Under the pieces are notes generated by a model, which was not told the origin of the DNA, searched no databases, and saw only the letters and a list, made by a program, of their open reading frames with translations. A stretch of DNA of 64,000 nucleotides from Adhaeretor mobilis (lineage in GTDB: Bacteria > Planctomycetota > Planctomycetia > Pirellulales > Lacipirellulaceae): positions 1,981,001 through 2,045,000 of the forward strand of contig NZ_CP036263.1 of assembly GCF_007741515.1 (NCBI RefSeq). Reading direction: 5' to 3'. Each line of letters opens with the position of its first letter. Position 1 is the stretch's first letter. This document shows positions 10,262 to 21,396 of the stretch, one piece after another. A program made the translations under genes and the position numbers.

Positions 10262-10374
10262 GGGGCAGGGCAGGGTGTGAAAATTGGTAAGACCGTGGAG
10301 TCTACCAAATTCACCCCACCTGCGGCATGGGGCGCGTTCGAGTCGAATTTCGGGTGTCCATTCTGAGGCGGTAG

Positions 10375-10623
10375 GTCCAGATTCTCGAAGCCGGATTCGA
10401 CAACGTCCCCTCTGGACTTTGCGGCTGCGGGGGTGGTGAAGAGGAGGAGGAAGAGGAAGGAGAGGAGGAGAGCCTTGCCGGCGGTGATTGGTCTGCCAAC
10501 ACCACCCGAGAGCTATCCGACAACAACAAGGGCGTTGACCACCCGGCTGACATAGATGGCGATGGCGACTTCGATCGCGCCGACCTGGACCTGTGGGGCG
10601 AGGAGCTCAAGTCGCTGGAGTAG
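10375..10623 (+). pseudogene. Remnant of a dockerin-ended exported protein
   Basis: An open frame of 82 codons runs from just after a TAG (10372-10374) to a TAG at 10621, with no ATG, GTG or TTG near its beginning. It encodes an acidic linker with a run of Glu (near nt 10436-10470) and then one half of an EF-hand-like dockerin repeat (DIDGDGDFDRADLDLW) close to the stop. Planctomycete extracellular proteins often end this way. The upstream part that would give a signal peptide and main domain is absent, because the sequence before it belongs to tyrA on the other strand. I read it as the leftover 3' end of a deleted gene. A short real gene with an unseen start is less likely. Confidence 0.5.
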
Positions 10624-10686
10624 CCGGCTACAGAGTGGCTGCGAAGTCAGGTTCCAGGGTAGGCCGCTATCAAATAGGGGCAATCC

Positions 10687-11697
10687 TCAGGTGCGCCGTT
10701 TGCCGACCAGTGGCCGTCTCATTCCAGAGAGAATCAATGCAGCGAAAACTAAGGCGGCTGAACTAGGCTCAGGCACCGCACCCACGAAGCCAAACCCGGG
10801 GGCCAACGACCAGTTACGCTCCCGCTGAAAAGCGAGCAAGTCCGCGCCGTTGACGGTGCCATCGCCTGTGATGTCCCCGGTGCTTCCCAGAGTGCCAAAC
10901 TCCTGCGACCAGAGAGCCAGGTCGAGTCCATTTACACCCCCGTCGAGGTTTACGTCTGCCGGTGAATCCTCGGGCGGCGTACCCCATCCGAAGGCGAGCG
11001 TGCGGAAGCGAACTTGGCTGGGCCCGGCGGGACCCTCGTCGCCAAACTTGAATACGTTGGCGTGGTTGCCGATGTTTGGTGCCCAATCGGCAATAAACGC
11101 ACCATCAAAGTAGAGTTGTCCATCGCCACCACCGGGAGCAGCACGAATTTCCAGCGTGTGATATTCCGTCCCGCTACCGTCGGTCGTGAGCGGGACGAAT
11201 TGCTCCGTTTCTCCGAATAGCCGAGCCTGTAGATTATTGGAACTATCCAAATCGACGTAGGCGAAGTAGGCACGGTTGTTGAAATAGACGCTCATGCCGG
11301 TTGTGGGATCTGCGGTATCGCCGGGCAAACGAAAATGACTGCGGAACCACCAGCCCTGGCTCGTCGCGTTATTCAGGAAGTCTGAATAAAGATAAGCGTA
11401 GTACTCTGAGTCAAATAGCCCAGGGCCGCCTGTTACGTCCACTTCCCAACCGGCGTAGCCGGGACCCGCGTCATCGGGCACGGCACCGACCGACACCTGA
11501 CTCCCAAAATTTGTGGAGTGAAAAAAGTTGCCGTAGAGCTGCGGATCGAAAGCCGCATTCCGGTCGCCCACCGCATAGTAGCCAGCAACCTCAGCACGGC
11601 AGGACGAAGTGTCCAGCGCCGCTAGCACTAGGCTGCACCTTGCAAAGAAAAGTATCAGCTGCGGCGCGTCCGCTAAAAATGGTGAGTATCGCCTCAT
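10687..11697 (-). CDS. Exported dockerin/PEP-CTERM protein with LamG-like fold
   Basis: Exported protein of 336 residues. An N-terminal hydrophobic stretch (about residues 12-30) is a signal peptide. The middle (about 40-235) looks like a concanavalin/laminin-G-type beta sandwich. Residues about 245-300 hold a dockerin type I pair (DVNLDGGVNGLDLALW and DITGDGTVNGADLLAF, both with calcium-loop spacing). The end is a PEP-CTERM tail: VPEP, a hydrophobic segment, then Arg/Lys-rich residues. Such tails are cut and sorted by exosortase in other bacteria. The substrate or partner is not evident. The start ATG at 11697 is the only one that includes the signal peptide. It is divergent from the DUF1573 gene. 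Confidence 0.85.
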   Translation of the reverse strand: MRRYSPFLADAPQLILFFARCSLVLAALDTSSCRAEVAGYYAVGDRNAAFDPQLYGNFFHSTNFGSQVSVGAVPDDAGPGYAGWEVDVTGGPGLFDSEYYAYLYSDFLNNATSQGWWFRSHFRLPGDTADPTTGMSVYFNNRAYFAYVDLDSSNNLQARLFGETEQFVPLTTDGSGTEYHTLEIRAAPGGGDGQLYFDGAFIADWAPNIGNHANVFKFGDEGPAGPSQVRFRTLAFGWGTPPEDSPADVNLDGGVNGLDLALWSQEFGTLGSTGDITGDGTVNGADLLAFQRERNWSLAPGFGFVGAVPEPSSAALVFAALILSGMRRPLVGKRRT

Positions 11698-12021
11698 GTT
11701 CGAGCTTTCTCTGAGTCCTGGAGAGCGGTTGCATAGAACGCCTTATCGTTACTATGCAAATTGCTGTTCCCATGATCCGCGAAAACTGGGAAAAATCACT
11801 TGAAAATCGTCCAAAGCTATGCCCTTTGCGGTGTGCCGCGGTACAATTCCGAAAAGAAAGGCATTTTGCCGTCGGTGTTTCACTAGGGAGCACCGCTGCC
11901 CGAGCACGATACTTGGAGCAGTACGACATTGAGGACCGCGTTGGCAAGACGAATTGCGAGGCGGCGACGGCCAATTCTCGCGAATTGGCCCAGCGGGGTG
12001 CATTGCCCCAAGGAAAATAAG
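11698..12021. other. Intergenic region between divergent genes
   Basis: This 324-base stretch separates the start of the PEP-CTERM gene (minus) from the start of the DUF1573 gene (plus) and must hold both promoters. I see no convincing -35/-10 pair. A purine-rich AAGGAAAATAAG just before the ATG at 12022 is a plausible ribosome binding site. The open frames covering the region run in from the neighbouring genes. Confidence 0.5.
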
Positions 12022-13068
12022 ATGCTTCAAGTAAAAACTATCGGTCTGACGCTGCTGCTTACAACGCTTTCTGTACCCGCTTTCGCCCAGCAGTGGGCGG
12101 AGCAAATGTTCGAGAAGCGCGAGCATAATTTCGGCACCGTCGCTGCCGGATCGGACACGGTCTACAAGTTTAAGCTTACCAACAAGTACAAGCAAACAAT
12201 GAATATTGTGGGCGTTCGCACCAGCTGCGGCTGCACCACGCCGACTATCGAGAACGGTACCTTCAAGACACACGAGTCCGCTTACATAGTATGTCGATTC
12301 AACACGCACTCGCACTCAGGGCAAAAGGGTGCCACGGTAACGGTTACTTTCGGTGCCCCTTATCCTGCAGAGGTGCAGGTTCGCGTCCATGGCAACATAC
12401 GTAGCGACGTGGTGTTTTCGCCCGGTGCTATCGAGTTCGGAGAGGTGGCGGAGGGGTCAACCCGCGAGCAAGTGATCAACGTGACCTACGCAGGCCGTGA
12501 AACATGGGAAATCTTAGATGTAACCAACGATAACGAGCATTTCGAGGTGGAGCTCAAGGAAAAAGCTCGTGGCAATGGGCGCGTCTCCTACGCTCTGCTC
12601 GTGCGTCTCAAGGACGACCTGCCAGTTGGGTATCTCAAGGACCAGCTCACGATCTTAACAAACGACGTCGGGGCAGACGCCCAGCGCATTCCGCTTTTCA
12701 TCGGCGGCAGGATTCGGCCCGAGTTTTCCATTACCCCAGAGAACATCGTGCTCGGCACAGTCGCCCCTGGACAGGATGTGGTCAAACGCATCGTAGTCCG
12801 CGGTAGCGAGCCATTTAAGATCACCGAGGTTAAGTGCGAAGACAACCATTTCGACTTCAAAGTCGATCCTGCAAGCAAGCGGGTTCACCTCGTGGAAGTG
12901 CGATTCAAAGCGGGTGAGCAGGCTGGCAAAATGCGAGCCCCGATCCGCATCTTGACCGATCGTGGCAAGAATCGTGGCGCAACTTGCGTAGTTTCCGCCA
13001 TCGTCGTCCCTGATTTGCAGCCGGCATCTACGTTCAGCAAGCAAACCGCTGCTAGCACTCCTCGCTAG
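12022..13068 (+). CDS. Exported DUF1573 domain protein
   Basis: Protein of 348 residues with a signal peptide (cleavage likely after AFA, residue 22). A DUF1573 domain begins at about residue 30 (HNFGTVAAGSDTVYKFKLTN) and contains the family signature SCGCTTP. It is followed by two or more further Ig-like repeats with the same F.G.V..G pattern (SPGAIEFGEVAEGS and TPENIVLGTVAPGQ). Such ASH/MSP-like beta domains are found in secreted or periplasmic proteins; no enzymatic role is known. The frame is open from 11929, but ATG 12022 has a purine-rich site ahead of it and begins the signal peptide directly. The beta-barrel gene follows after 166 bases on the same strand. Confidence 0.88.
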   Translation: MLQVKTIGLTLLLTTLSVPAFAQQWAEQMFEKREHNFGTVAAGSDTVYKFKLTNKYKQTMNIVGVRTSCGCTTPTIENGTFKTHESAYIVCRFNTHSHSGQKGATVTVTFGAPYPAEVQVRVHGNIRSDVVFSPGAIEFGEVAEGSTREQVINVTYAGRETWEILDVTNDNEHFEVELKEKARGNGRVSYALLVRLKDDLPVGYLKDQLTILTNDVGADAQRIPLFIGGRIRPEFSITPENIVLGTVAPGQDVVKRIVVRGSEPFKITEVKCEDNHFDFKVDPASKRVHLVEVRFKAGEQAGKMRAPIRILTDRGKNRGATCVVSAIVVPDLQPASTFSKQTAASTPR

Positions 13069-13234
13069 TCTCCTACCCACTACTGGGTGCCATTTGGTTG
13101 GGCGTACGTAGCTAGTCCGCTAGCGGTACGCACGTAGGCTCCGATTGACGTGCCGCACTCTCGCTGGCATACTCCGCCACCGCATCCGGTTCGTGGTGCG
13201 TCTCGTTCTGCGCTAAATTCTTGAAGTCGAGCCC

Positions 13235-14137
13235 ATGGGACAACTTTTGCTCCGTAGATTCTGCCTGATGCTGCTCTCGTTGGCAGTATGGTTGGAATGT
13301 TGCCCGTGCGTTGCCCAGCAGGCACCGTTGCCTTCGCTAGTATCTGGGCCCGAGATAGTACCCTACGAAGAGAGTGGCTACGAAGAGCCGGGCTCCAATG
13401 AGCAGGACGTTGAATGCGTCGGCTGCGACTCGTTTGGCGATGACTTTGGCTACGACGAAGAAATGGCCATGCACTGGGACGAACCGCTATGGCGACCATT
13501 TGATGTACTGCGCGACTTGGGATTCCGGCATTCCTCCACGCATGGCCGGCATATTGGCCGAGGTGTGCCGTTGGAGCGTTCGAGTTGGCTCAATCGTCCG
13601 TACCACGTTGATTACTTCATCGGACCACTGCTGAGCGACGATCTCGTAGCAGGTAGCGTGGGGCAATCGGACGGCGTGTTTAGCGGCTTTCGCATTGGCT
13701 GGGACTTCGACTACTACTGGGGTATCCAGGGGCGATTGGGTTGGTCAGATCCAGAGATTCAAACTCCCGACACGACAGCCAATCCACGCAGCGGAAACTA
13801 TTTTGTTGGAGACGTAGACCTGCTGTACTACCCGTGGGGCGATACCAAGGTGCGTCCCTACATGCTGTTGGGCGTAGGCATGGCCGAGGTGGGATCGATC
13901 AACAACGACGGCACGGGCAATGAAGTGACCCTGCTTGGCATGCCGTTCGGCGCAGGAATCGAATTCCCTCAAACACCGTGGCTCGCCTGGCGACTGGAAG
14001 TGCTGGATAACCTTGCGTTTGGTGACAATGGAGTGTCCACCATGCACAACATATCACTTACTGCGAGTATGGAACTACGTTTGGGTGCCCGCCCCAGGTC
14101 GTACTGGCCCTGGCGATCTAGTCGCAACGTCTGGTAG
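13235..14137 (+). CDS. Predicted outer-membrane beta-barrel protein
   Basis: Protein of 300 residues with a signal peptide (hydrophobic residues about 9-25, cleavage after CVAQQ-like). An acidic region (residues about 40-85) follows. From about residue 125 onward there are alternating amphipathic strands with the feel of a small barrel: YHVDYFIGPLLSDDL, GIQGRLGWSDPEI, VRPYMLLGVGMAEV, LAWRLEVLDNLAFG and ISLTASMELRLGAR. The pattern matches generic outer membrane beta-barrel proteins, whose function is unknown. Start ATG at 13235. Sixty-eight bases separate its stop from the likely start of the haem gene downstream. Confidence 0.75.
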   Translation: MGQLLLRRFCLMLLSLAVWLECCPCVAQQAPLPSLVSGPEIVPYEESGYEEPGSNEQDVECVGCDSFGDDFGYDEEMAMHWDEPLWRPFDVLRDLGFRHSSTHGRHIGRGVPLERSSWLNRPYHVDYFIGPLLSDDLVAGSVGQSDGVFSGFRIGWDFDYYWGIQGRLGWSDPEIQTPDTTANPRSGNYFVGDVDLLYYPWGDTKVRPYMLLGVGMAEVGSINNDGTGNEVTLLGMPFGAGIEFPQTPWLAWRLEVLDNLAFGDNGVSTMHNISLTASMELRLGARPRSYWPWRSSRNVW

Positions 14138-14205
14138 AACAGAAGGTGCTATGGCTTGTTGCGCCACGGCCATTCTTTGTCTTTAGTTCTCCGCGATTTT
14201 CCGCC

Positions 14206-15663
14206 GTGTCTCCCCATCCCCCCCAAGATCAGTTTCAGAGTGGTAGGCCATTGCGAATTGCCGTCGTCGGGGGCGGTATCAGCGGACTGGTGGCTGCGCT
14301 TGAGGTGCAGCAGCAGTTGCCTGAGGCAGAGCTGCACTTATACGAGGCATCTCCCCGGCTGGGCGGTGCCTTGAACACGTTGCACGCGGGTGATTTCCTC
14401 ATCGAGCAAGGCGCGGATAGCTTCATCACAAAAACGCCCGCCGCTTTGGACCTGTGCCGCGAGCTGGGCCTGGAAGATCGCCTGATTCCGACCAACGAGC
14501 AGCATCGTCGAGCACTGATCGTCCACCGAGGCCAGCTCGTGCCGGTTCCCGCGGGGTTTGTCCTCATGCGGGCCAACAATCTTGAGTCGATCAAGCAGAC
14601 GCCGATTCTTAGCGACCAGGGGAGGCAGCGACTGCTGGAGGAAGAACTTGTCCCGCGCCACCCCGACGCAGACGATCCAGACCACGACGAGAGCGTGGCC
14701 AGCTTCGCGAGACGTCGACTAGGGCAAGAAGCCTACGAACGGCTCGTTCAACCATTGATGGCCGGTATTTACGTCGCCGATGCCCAGAAGCTGAGCCTGC
14801 GTGCCACGATGCCAGATTTCCTGGAAGCTGAACGCGTTCATGGCAGTTTGGCCGCGTCCGTCAAAGTAGAGGCGGCTGCCAACTCGGATGAAAAGCAAGC
14901 GAGCGGTGCTCGCTACCGTGCCTTCCTCACGCTACCAGGGGGCATGAGCGAATTGATTGATGCGTTGCAAGCAGCGCTGCCCGCTGATGGAATTCACCTC
15001 GGAAGCGGAGTCATAGGAATTGAGCAATCTGACCAGGGGCGGTGGAAGCTGATTGTTGATAGAGCAGAAGACACGGCGAACTTCGATGGCATAGTCCTAA
15101 CTACTCCAGCTCAGGTGTCTGCCGAACTGCTACGTCCGACGGACGCGAAACTTGGCGAGTCGCTTGCTGAGATTGAGTCTGCCAGCAGTGTTGTAATTAG
15201 TTGCGCGTACCCGTTGGAGCGAATCAAGCGCGAACTAGACGGGTTTGGGTTTGTCGTTCCGCAGATCGAAGGTCGTCAAATACTCGCCGGCAGTTTCTCC
15301 AGCGTGAAGTTTCCAGGACGAGCGCCCGAGGATGCTGCCCTCATTCGTGTGTTCCTAGGTGGTGCGTTGCAGAGCGAACTTGTTGAGTTAGACGATGCGA
15401 AGCTCACCAAGATTGTGCAAGACGAACTCGCCGAGCTGCTCGGTGTTGAGGGAGAGCCTCTATACGTAGATCTGGCCCGCTGGAACGCAGCCATGCCGCA
15501 ATATCATGTGGGGCACCTGGATCGGGTCGCCAGAATCGAAGAACTCACGGACCAGCACGCGGGACTCGCTTTGGCGGGCAACGCCTATCGCGGTGTGGGC
15601 ATTCCGCATTGCATTGAAAGTGGAAGATCAGCCGCGAGAAGAGTTGTCGCCTCACTAGTATGA
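14206..15663 (+). CDS. hemG: HemY-type protoporphyrinogen/coproporphyrinogen oxidase
   Basis: FAD-dependent oxidase of late haem synthesis (485 residues). The dinucleotide-binding motif is RIAVVGGGISGLVAALE, followed by LYEASPRLGGALNT and the substrate-side segment EQGADSFITKTPAALDLC. The C-terminal FAD motif is GLALAGNAYRGVGIPHCIESG. All are typical of HemY/CgoX. Sequence alone does not tell whether it oxidises protoporphyrinogen or coproporphyrinogen. No ATG precedes the FAD motif. GTG codons occur at 14146 and 14206; I chose 14206 because the residues between them look unstructured. It has no obvious operon partner here. Confidence 0.88.
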   Translation: MSPHPPQDQFQSGRPLRIAVVGGGISGLVAALEVQQQLPEAELHLYEASPRLGGALNTLHAGDFLIEQGADSFITKTPAALDLCRELGLEDRLIPTNEQHRRALIVHRGQLVPVPAGFVLMRANNLESIKQTPILSDQGRQRLLEEELVPRHPDADDPDHDESVASFARRRLGQEAYERLVQPLMAGIYVADAQKLSLRATMPDFLEAERVHGSLAASVKVEAAANSDEKQASGARYRAFLTLPGGMSELIDALQAALPADGIHLGSGVIGIEQSDQGRWKLIVDRAEDTANFDGIVLTTPAQVSAELLRPTDAKLGESLAEIESASSVVISCAYPLERIKRELDGFGFVVPQIEGRQILAGSFSSVKFPGRAPEDAALIRVFLGGALQSELVELDDAKLTKIVQDELAELLGVEGEPLYVDLARWNAAMPQYHVGHLDRVARIEELTDQHAGLALAGNAYRGVGIPHCIESGRSAARRVVASLV

Positions 15664-15726
15664 ATCACGGGCAACATCAATTAGCCATGGTGCCAAGCAC
15701 CGCTGATCTTCATCCCGTCAATCAAC

Positions 15727-15915
15727 TCACTGCTGGTCAACACATCGCTCGCCGACGCCCCTTGCCGCATCGCTAAAAGTGGGAATCGGGCAAGTGTAGC
15801 ATTCCTCGGGAGTGGCCTCGTCGCCACTGAGATAGCGATTGCCGAGCGTCACATCGACCGCTATTCCTAGCAGCAGAACCAAGGCAAACAGTAAGTAAAG
15901 ACGACGGTGCTTCAT
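15727..15915 (-). CDS. Small predicted membrane-anchored protein
   Basis: Short frame of 62 residues starting at ATG 15915. It has a basic start (MKHRRLYLL), one clear hydrophobic helix (residues about 6-24) and a soluble tail with three cysteines, two of them in CYTC. Signal-anchor topology and a Cys pair argue for a real gene, but I recognise no family and the tail is short. It could equally be chance. It sits alone between hemG and the next minus-strand gene. Confidence 0.4.
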   Translation of the reverse strand: MKHRRLYLLFALVLLLGIAVDVTLGNRYLSGDEATPEECYTCPIPTFSDAARGVGERCVDQQ

Positions 15916-16110
15916 ATCGCCCCATTATAGGCTGAGCGTGCTGGTGAAGCAATTCTTGCCCGGAGCGTCATAGGAGAGCTACGATCTCAAAATCATGTCA
16001 TTCAGAAAGGAGTCGAACGACTGAGGCAAAATATTCGATACTGGCTGTTCAAACTCTAGTTCCTACTGCCAATTTCAAAAACTTGGCTCGGGCGAGATGA
16101 CATGACGCGA

Positions 16111-16899
16111 CTACTCAGCCGTTTCCAGCCAATGGTTCACGTAGCCCTTGAGAGCCGCTTGACGGTCTTTCAGCAGGCGGCCTTCCATGCGGTGCTGTGT
16201 CGCGGAGCTCTGCCAGCTTTGGGCAGATGGACCAGACAGTTTAGCCTGGGCCGTATCGGTAAGCAGGTCCATGGCTCGGCTGTAGAGCCTCACACCATCT
16301 AGGTTCCACTGCTTCAGGCGAGCGGAATAGGAAACGACGCGGGAGTTTACTCCATGGGTGTCTAGCGGCTCGAGGCTTTCAAGAGCTGCGACGTGGAGCT
16401 GCTTTTTTTGAGCGAGCAGGTCGTAGAGTTGCATATTAGCGATTTGGTTCGCCGCTTGAGCCTCAGCCACCTCAGCTTGCTCCAAGGCATTGAGCAGAAC
16501 TTTCCAGTATTGGCCAGTGAGTTCTTTCTGCACTTCGATGGGAAGTTCAGGGGGCATGTGATCATTGACAGCATTATTAATGGCTTCCTGCCAAGTGGGC
16601 GTCGCGGCCCCCTCTGTGGCTTCAACCGAATCGCTTCCACCTGAAAGTACGAGTCCTTTCTCATCGGTAGCTGAATCGCTTGCAGTATCGCCGCTGAAGG
16701 ATTGATCTACTTCGCCAGCAGGCGTTTCGATGAGCTTGGATTGCTCGAGCACGCTGGTGGCGATGCCCTGCACATCGATGCCTAAGTACATGGAACCCAG
16801 CACCACACCGCCGGTCAGCGCGAATAGGCAACCAGTGAATTCAAAAAAGGAAAGACCGTTACGTGTAGCTGCAATACGCTGTGCGAGAGGAAAATGCAT
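16111..16899 (-). CDS. Hypothetical single-pass membrane protein
   Basis: Protein of 262 residues. One transmembrane helix lies near residues 20-42 (GCLFALTGGVVLGSMYLGI). An acidic, Ser/Thr-rich linker follows (about 60-105). The rest is an alpha-helical domain with many Ala, Gln and Glu residues (about 106-260) that looks like helical repeats or a coiled coil. No catalytic motif is visible and I do not recognise the family. Start ATG at 16899. It is followed on the minus strand by 195 bases without a gene. Confidence 0.65.
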   Translation of the reverse strand: MHFPLAQRIAATRNGLSFFEFTGCLFALTGGVVLGSMYLGIDVQGIATSVLEQSKLIETPAGEVDQSFSGDTASDSATDEKGLVLSGGSDSVEATEGAATPTWQEAINNAVNDHMPPELPIEVQKELTGQYWKVLLNALEQAEVAEAQAANQIANMQLYDLLAQKKQLHVAALESLEPLDTHGVNSRVVSYSARLKQWNLDGVRLYSRAMDLLTDTAQAKLSGPSAQSWQSSATQHRMEGRLLKDRQAALKGYVNHWLETAE

Positions 16900-17288
16900 C
16901 GGGATGCCTGCAAGTTATGTGGGATCGCTACTAGTAGCTTGATGTTGCTCAAGATAAGGCATGCAGCAGTAGAGATTGCAGGCCTTGAGCAAACATAGCT
17001 CTCAGGCAAATTGGGGCAGGAGAAAAGATCGTTTTCTCGGTCTTGCGGTACTTTCGTGCGAGCGCAGCGATGTGTGCGGATTGCTTTGTAGCGACTAAAA
17101 CGATTGCGCAGCGAAGCGATTGCGAAGTAGATGATCGCGCAGAGAAAGGAGTGCACCCAGAGAGATGCCCAATAGCCGCGACCTAACAGGTTGCCGGTGC
17201 CCTCTCGCAAGCGTCGCACTACCTAGCAAATTCCCGGCAGACTGTTAGCCTGCGGCTATTGAGAGGGGAGAGGGGGAGTCGCTTGCTT
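16900..17288. other. Gene-poor stretch with a palindromic repeat
   Basis: No supported gene lies in these 389 bases between the hypothetical membrane protein and the end of typA. Positions 17085-17150 contain loosely repeated GCGAAGCGATTGCG-like words. The only structured element is the palindromic repeat listed separately at 17171-17260. Frames that cross the region do not resemble proteins. Confidence 0.5.
17171..17260. repeat. Dispersed palindromic repeat, copy A
   Basis: Imperfect inverted repeat of 90 bases. The left arm begins AATAGCCGCGACCTAACAGG and the right arm ends CTGTTAGCCTGCGGCTATT. A second, tighter copy in the opposite orientation is at 61121-61188, sharing the arms and the internal word GGTTGCCGGTGCCCT. 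It lies just downstream of typA and could fold as a hairpin in either strand. It has no T tract, so it is not a standard terminator. Confidence 0.75.
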
Positions 17289-19178
<1,890 letters not shown>

Positions 19179-19567
19179 AGGGCTGATCTAATGGATATTG
19201 GGCTGCGGGAGCTTAGGGGGCCTGCGGAGAACATCCTAGGTACGGTTGGGTCGCTTTGGGTTTCGACCTGCGGCGGGGCGTCAGATTCTACGCGATTATT
19301 GCTTCCGGCGTTAGCGGGGCCTGTAAAACTTGAAACTGTCTCCGAGCAAGAAAACATTGGAGAACTTTGGAAAAGTGGCAGAGTTGTTGTTCCAAAAAAC
19401 GATCTTATACTTACAGTAGCAATAGAGGGATAAGTTGAGGCGTGGAGTAAGAGAGCCATTGTGCGGCATCACGCTAGCAATTTTCCCAAGAAATTTCCCA
19501 TCGCAGGGCCCTGACGGACCTGTCCTGCGATCTCTGAGCGTTCCAAACACAAGCTTAGAACCACGCC
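19179..19567. other. Divergent intergenic region
   Basis: These 389 bases separate the starts of typA (minus) and the PAS-GAF-receiver gene (plus). An AT-rich patch at about 19370-19420 is the likeliest promoter zone. I could not find a -35/-10 pair with acceptable spacing in either direction. No gene or repeat is evident. Confidence 0.45.
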
Positions 19568-21385
19568 GTGCCATCGGGACCGACTTCCTCTGAGCCCCAG
19601 TCTACGGAAGCGAGCAATGCCGCTTCCCCTACTCGGATTCTCTACCTGGGTGGCTCCAGTGATTCCCTGGTCGCGCTGAGGGAAAGATGCGGCGAAAAGG
19701 TTGAGGTCGTCGAAATCGACTCCACCTTGAAAGCTTTGGCCCTCGTCGCACGCCACAACTATGCTGCCGTGTACGTCGATGCGGAGTACTTTGCCGACGT
19801 CACCAATGTTGGCCAACTGCTCCAGAACGATCGTATACTACGTAGCATGGCCGACGGGGTCGTCATGCTCGACCGCGAAAATACGGTAATGTGGTTCAAC
19901 GATTCGTTTGAGGCATGGTGCAAAGACGGCCAGCAAGTCATCGGTGGAAATTTCTATCGCGTGCTGGGCGGGCCGGAAATTCTCGGTCCTGACTTTTGTC
20001 CGTTTCACTCAGCGTTTGCTACCGGGGCCTGCAGCGTCTCGACACTACGCACCGAAGACAATCGCTACTTCAAGATTCACGCCACTCCCGTCTCTAAAAA
20101 TGGTCCTATCGAAGATGTCGCTACCAAGGATGGATTCAGCAGCAGGCCTGCCAAGTCCGAGCCTGCCAAAACTGAACACCTGATTGTTACGGTCCACGAC
20201 GTGAGCGACGAAGTCCTCCAGCAACAAAAACTTGCGGCCATTCATCAGGCGGGGACTGATCTCGCCGACCTGCTTCCCGACGAAGTTGCTACGCTCGACT
20301 ACACCGAACGGGTCGACCTGTTGAAGGAAAACATCCTGCATTGCATGCAGGATGTTTTGCAATTAGATGTGATTGAAATTCGCATGCTTGACCAGCAAAC
20401 ACGCAAGCTTGAGCCCGTGATGGCTGTGGGCATGGCACCGGTGGCTGTCGAGCGAGAGCTGCTTGCGGATAGCTCTGGAAATGGTGTCACAGGGTTTGTG
20501 GCTTCAACGGGAAAAAGTTACCTGTGCGGACACACGACCGAAGACCCGTTGTATCTCGAAGGTGCGGAGGGAGCACGCAGCTCATTGACCGTACCGCTTA
20601 TGCTGCACGACGTCGTGATCGGGACGTTGAACGTGGAAAGCCCCGAGAGCAATGCGTTCACGGAGAGCGACCTGCAGTTTTTGGAGATTTTTGCCCGGAG
20701 CGTAGCGGCGGCAATCAATACGCTCGATCTCCTGGCCGCCGAAAAGGCGAGTACCGCGGCTGCCAGCGTCGAGGCAATTCACAGCGCCGTGGCCTTGCCT
20801 ATAGATATCATCCTGAACGATGCTGTGAATGTCATGGAGAGCTACATTGGGCACGATGAGCCGGTGCTGGAGCGTTTGCATAGGATCCTGCAGAACGCGC
20901 GAGATATCAAGATGATGATCCATGAAGTGGGGCAAAGCATGGCCCCTGTGACCGCCCAGGTAGGGCCGGACACCGACGAAAAACGTCCCATACTGGCCGG
21001 TAAGCGGATTCTCGTGGTCGATGATGACGATTCGGTTCGCGCGGCAGCTCACGAGTTGCTCGACCGTTACCATTGCGTACTCGAAACGGCACACAACGGT
21101 AACGAAGCAACCTACATGGTTCGAAATCTTTCCGAGAACGAACGCTACGACATCATCCTTGCCGATATTCGCCTCCCTGATATGAGCGGCTATGACCTTT
21201 TCATGAAACTGAAAGAGTTTCTCGATCCCGTGCCGTTGGTGCTAATGACTGGTTTCGGCTACGATCCGGGTCACTCGATTGTGAAGGCACGACGCGAAGG
21301 CGTACGCTCGGTACTCTACAAGCCGTTCCGTCTCGACCAATTGATCAGCACGATCGAAGATAATCTGCAAGCGTTTCAGGCGTAG
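19568..21385 (+). CDS. PAS-GAF-receiver signalling protein
   Basis: Cytoplasmic signalling protein of 605 residues. Domain order: an N-terminal region with receiver-like strands (about 22-80: RILYLGGSS...VYVDAEYF), a PAS domain (about 85-215; WFNDSFEAWC and CPFHSAFATG), a GAF domain (about 240-400), a helical linker, and a C-terminal receiver (about 480-605). The receiver has the acidic pair VVDDDD, phospho-acceptor D533 in ILADIRLPD, and the conserved Lys in YKPFR. I see no histidine kinase, DNA-binding or cyclic-nucleotide domain, so the output must be through partners. The start is a GTG at 19568. A metallophosphoesterase starts 11 bases after its stop, which suggests an operon. Confidence 0.85.
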   Translation: MPSGPTSSEPQSTEASNAASPTRILYLGGSSDSLVALRERCGEKVEVVEIDSTLKALALVARHNYAAVYVDAEYFADVTNVGQLLQNDRILRSMADGVVMLDRENTVMWFNDSFEAWCKDGQQVIGGNFYRVLGGPEILGPDFCPFHSAFATGACSVSTLRTEDNRYFKIHATPVSKNGPIEDVATKDGFSSRPAKSEPAKTEHLIVTVHDVSDEVLQQQKLAAIHQAGTDLADLLPDEVATLDYTERVDLLKENILHCMQDVLQLDVIEIRMLDQQTRKLEPVMAVGMAPVAVERELLADSSGNGVTGFVASTGKSYLCGHTTEDPLYLEGAEGARSSLTVPLMLHDVVIGTLNVESPESNAFTESDLQFLEIFARSVAAAINTLDLLAAEKASTAAASVEAIHSAVALPIDIILNDAVNVMESYIGHDEPVLERLHRILQNARDIKMMIHEVGQSMAPVTAQVGPDTDEKRPILAGKRILVVDDDDSVRAAAHELLDRYHCVLETAHNGNEATYMVRNLSENERYDIILADIRLPDMSGYDLFMKLKEFLDPVPLVLMTGFGYDPGHSIVKARREGVRSVLYKPFRLDQLISTIEDNLQAFQA

Positions 21386-21396
21386 AAAGCCCCGGC

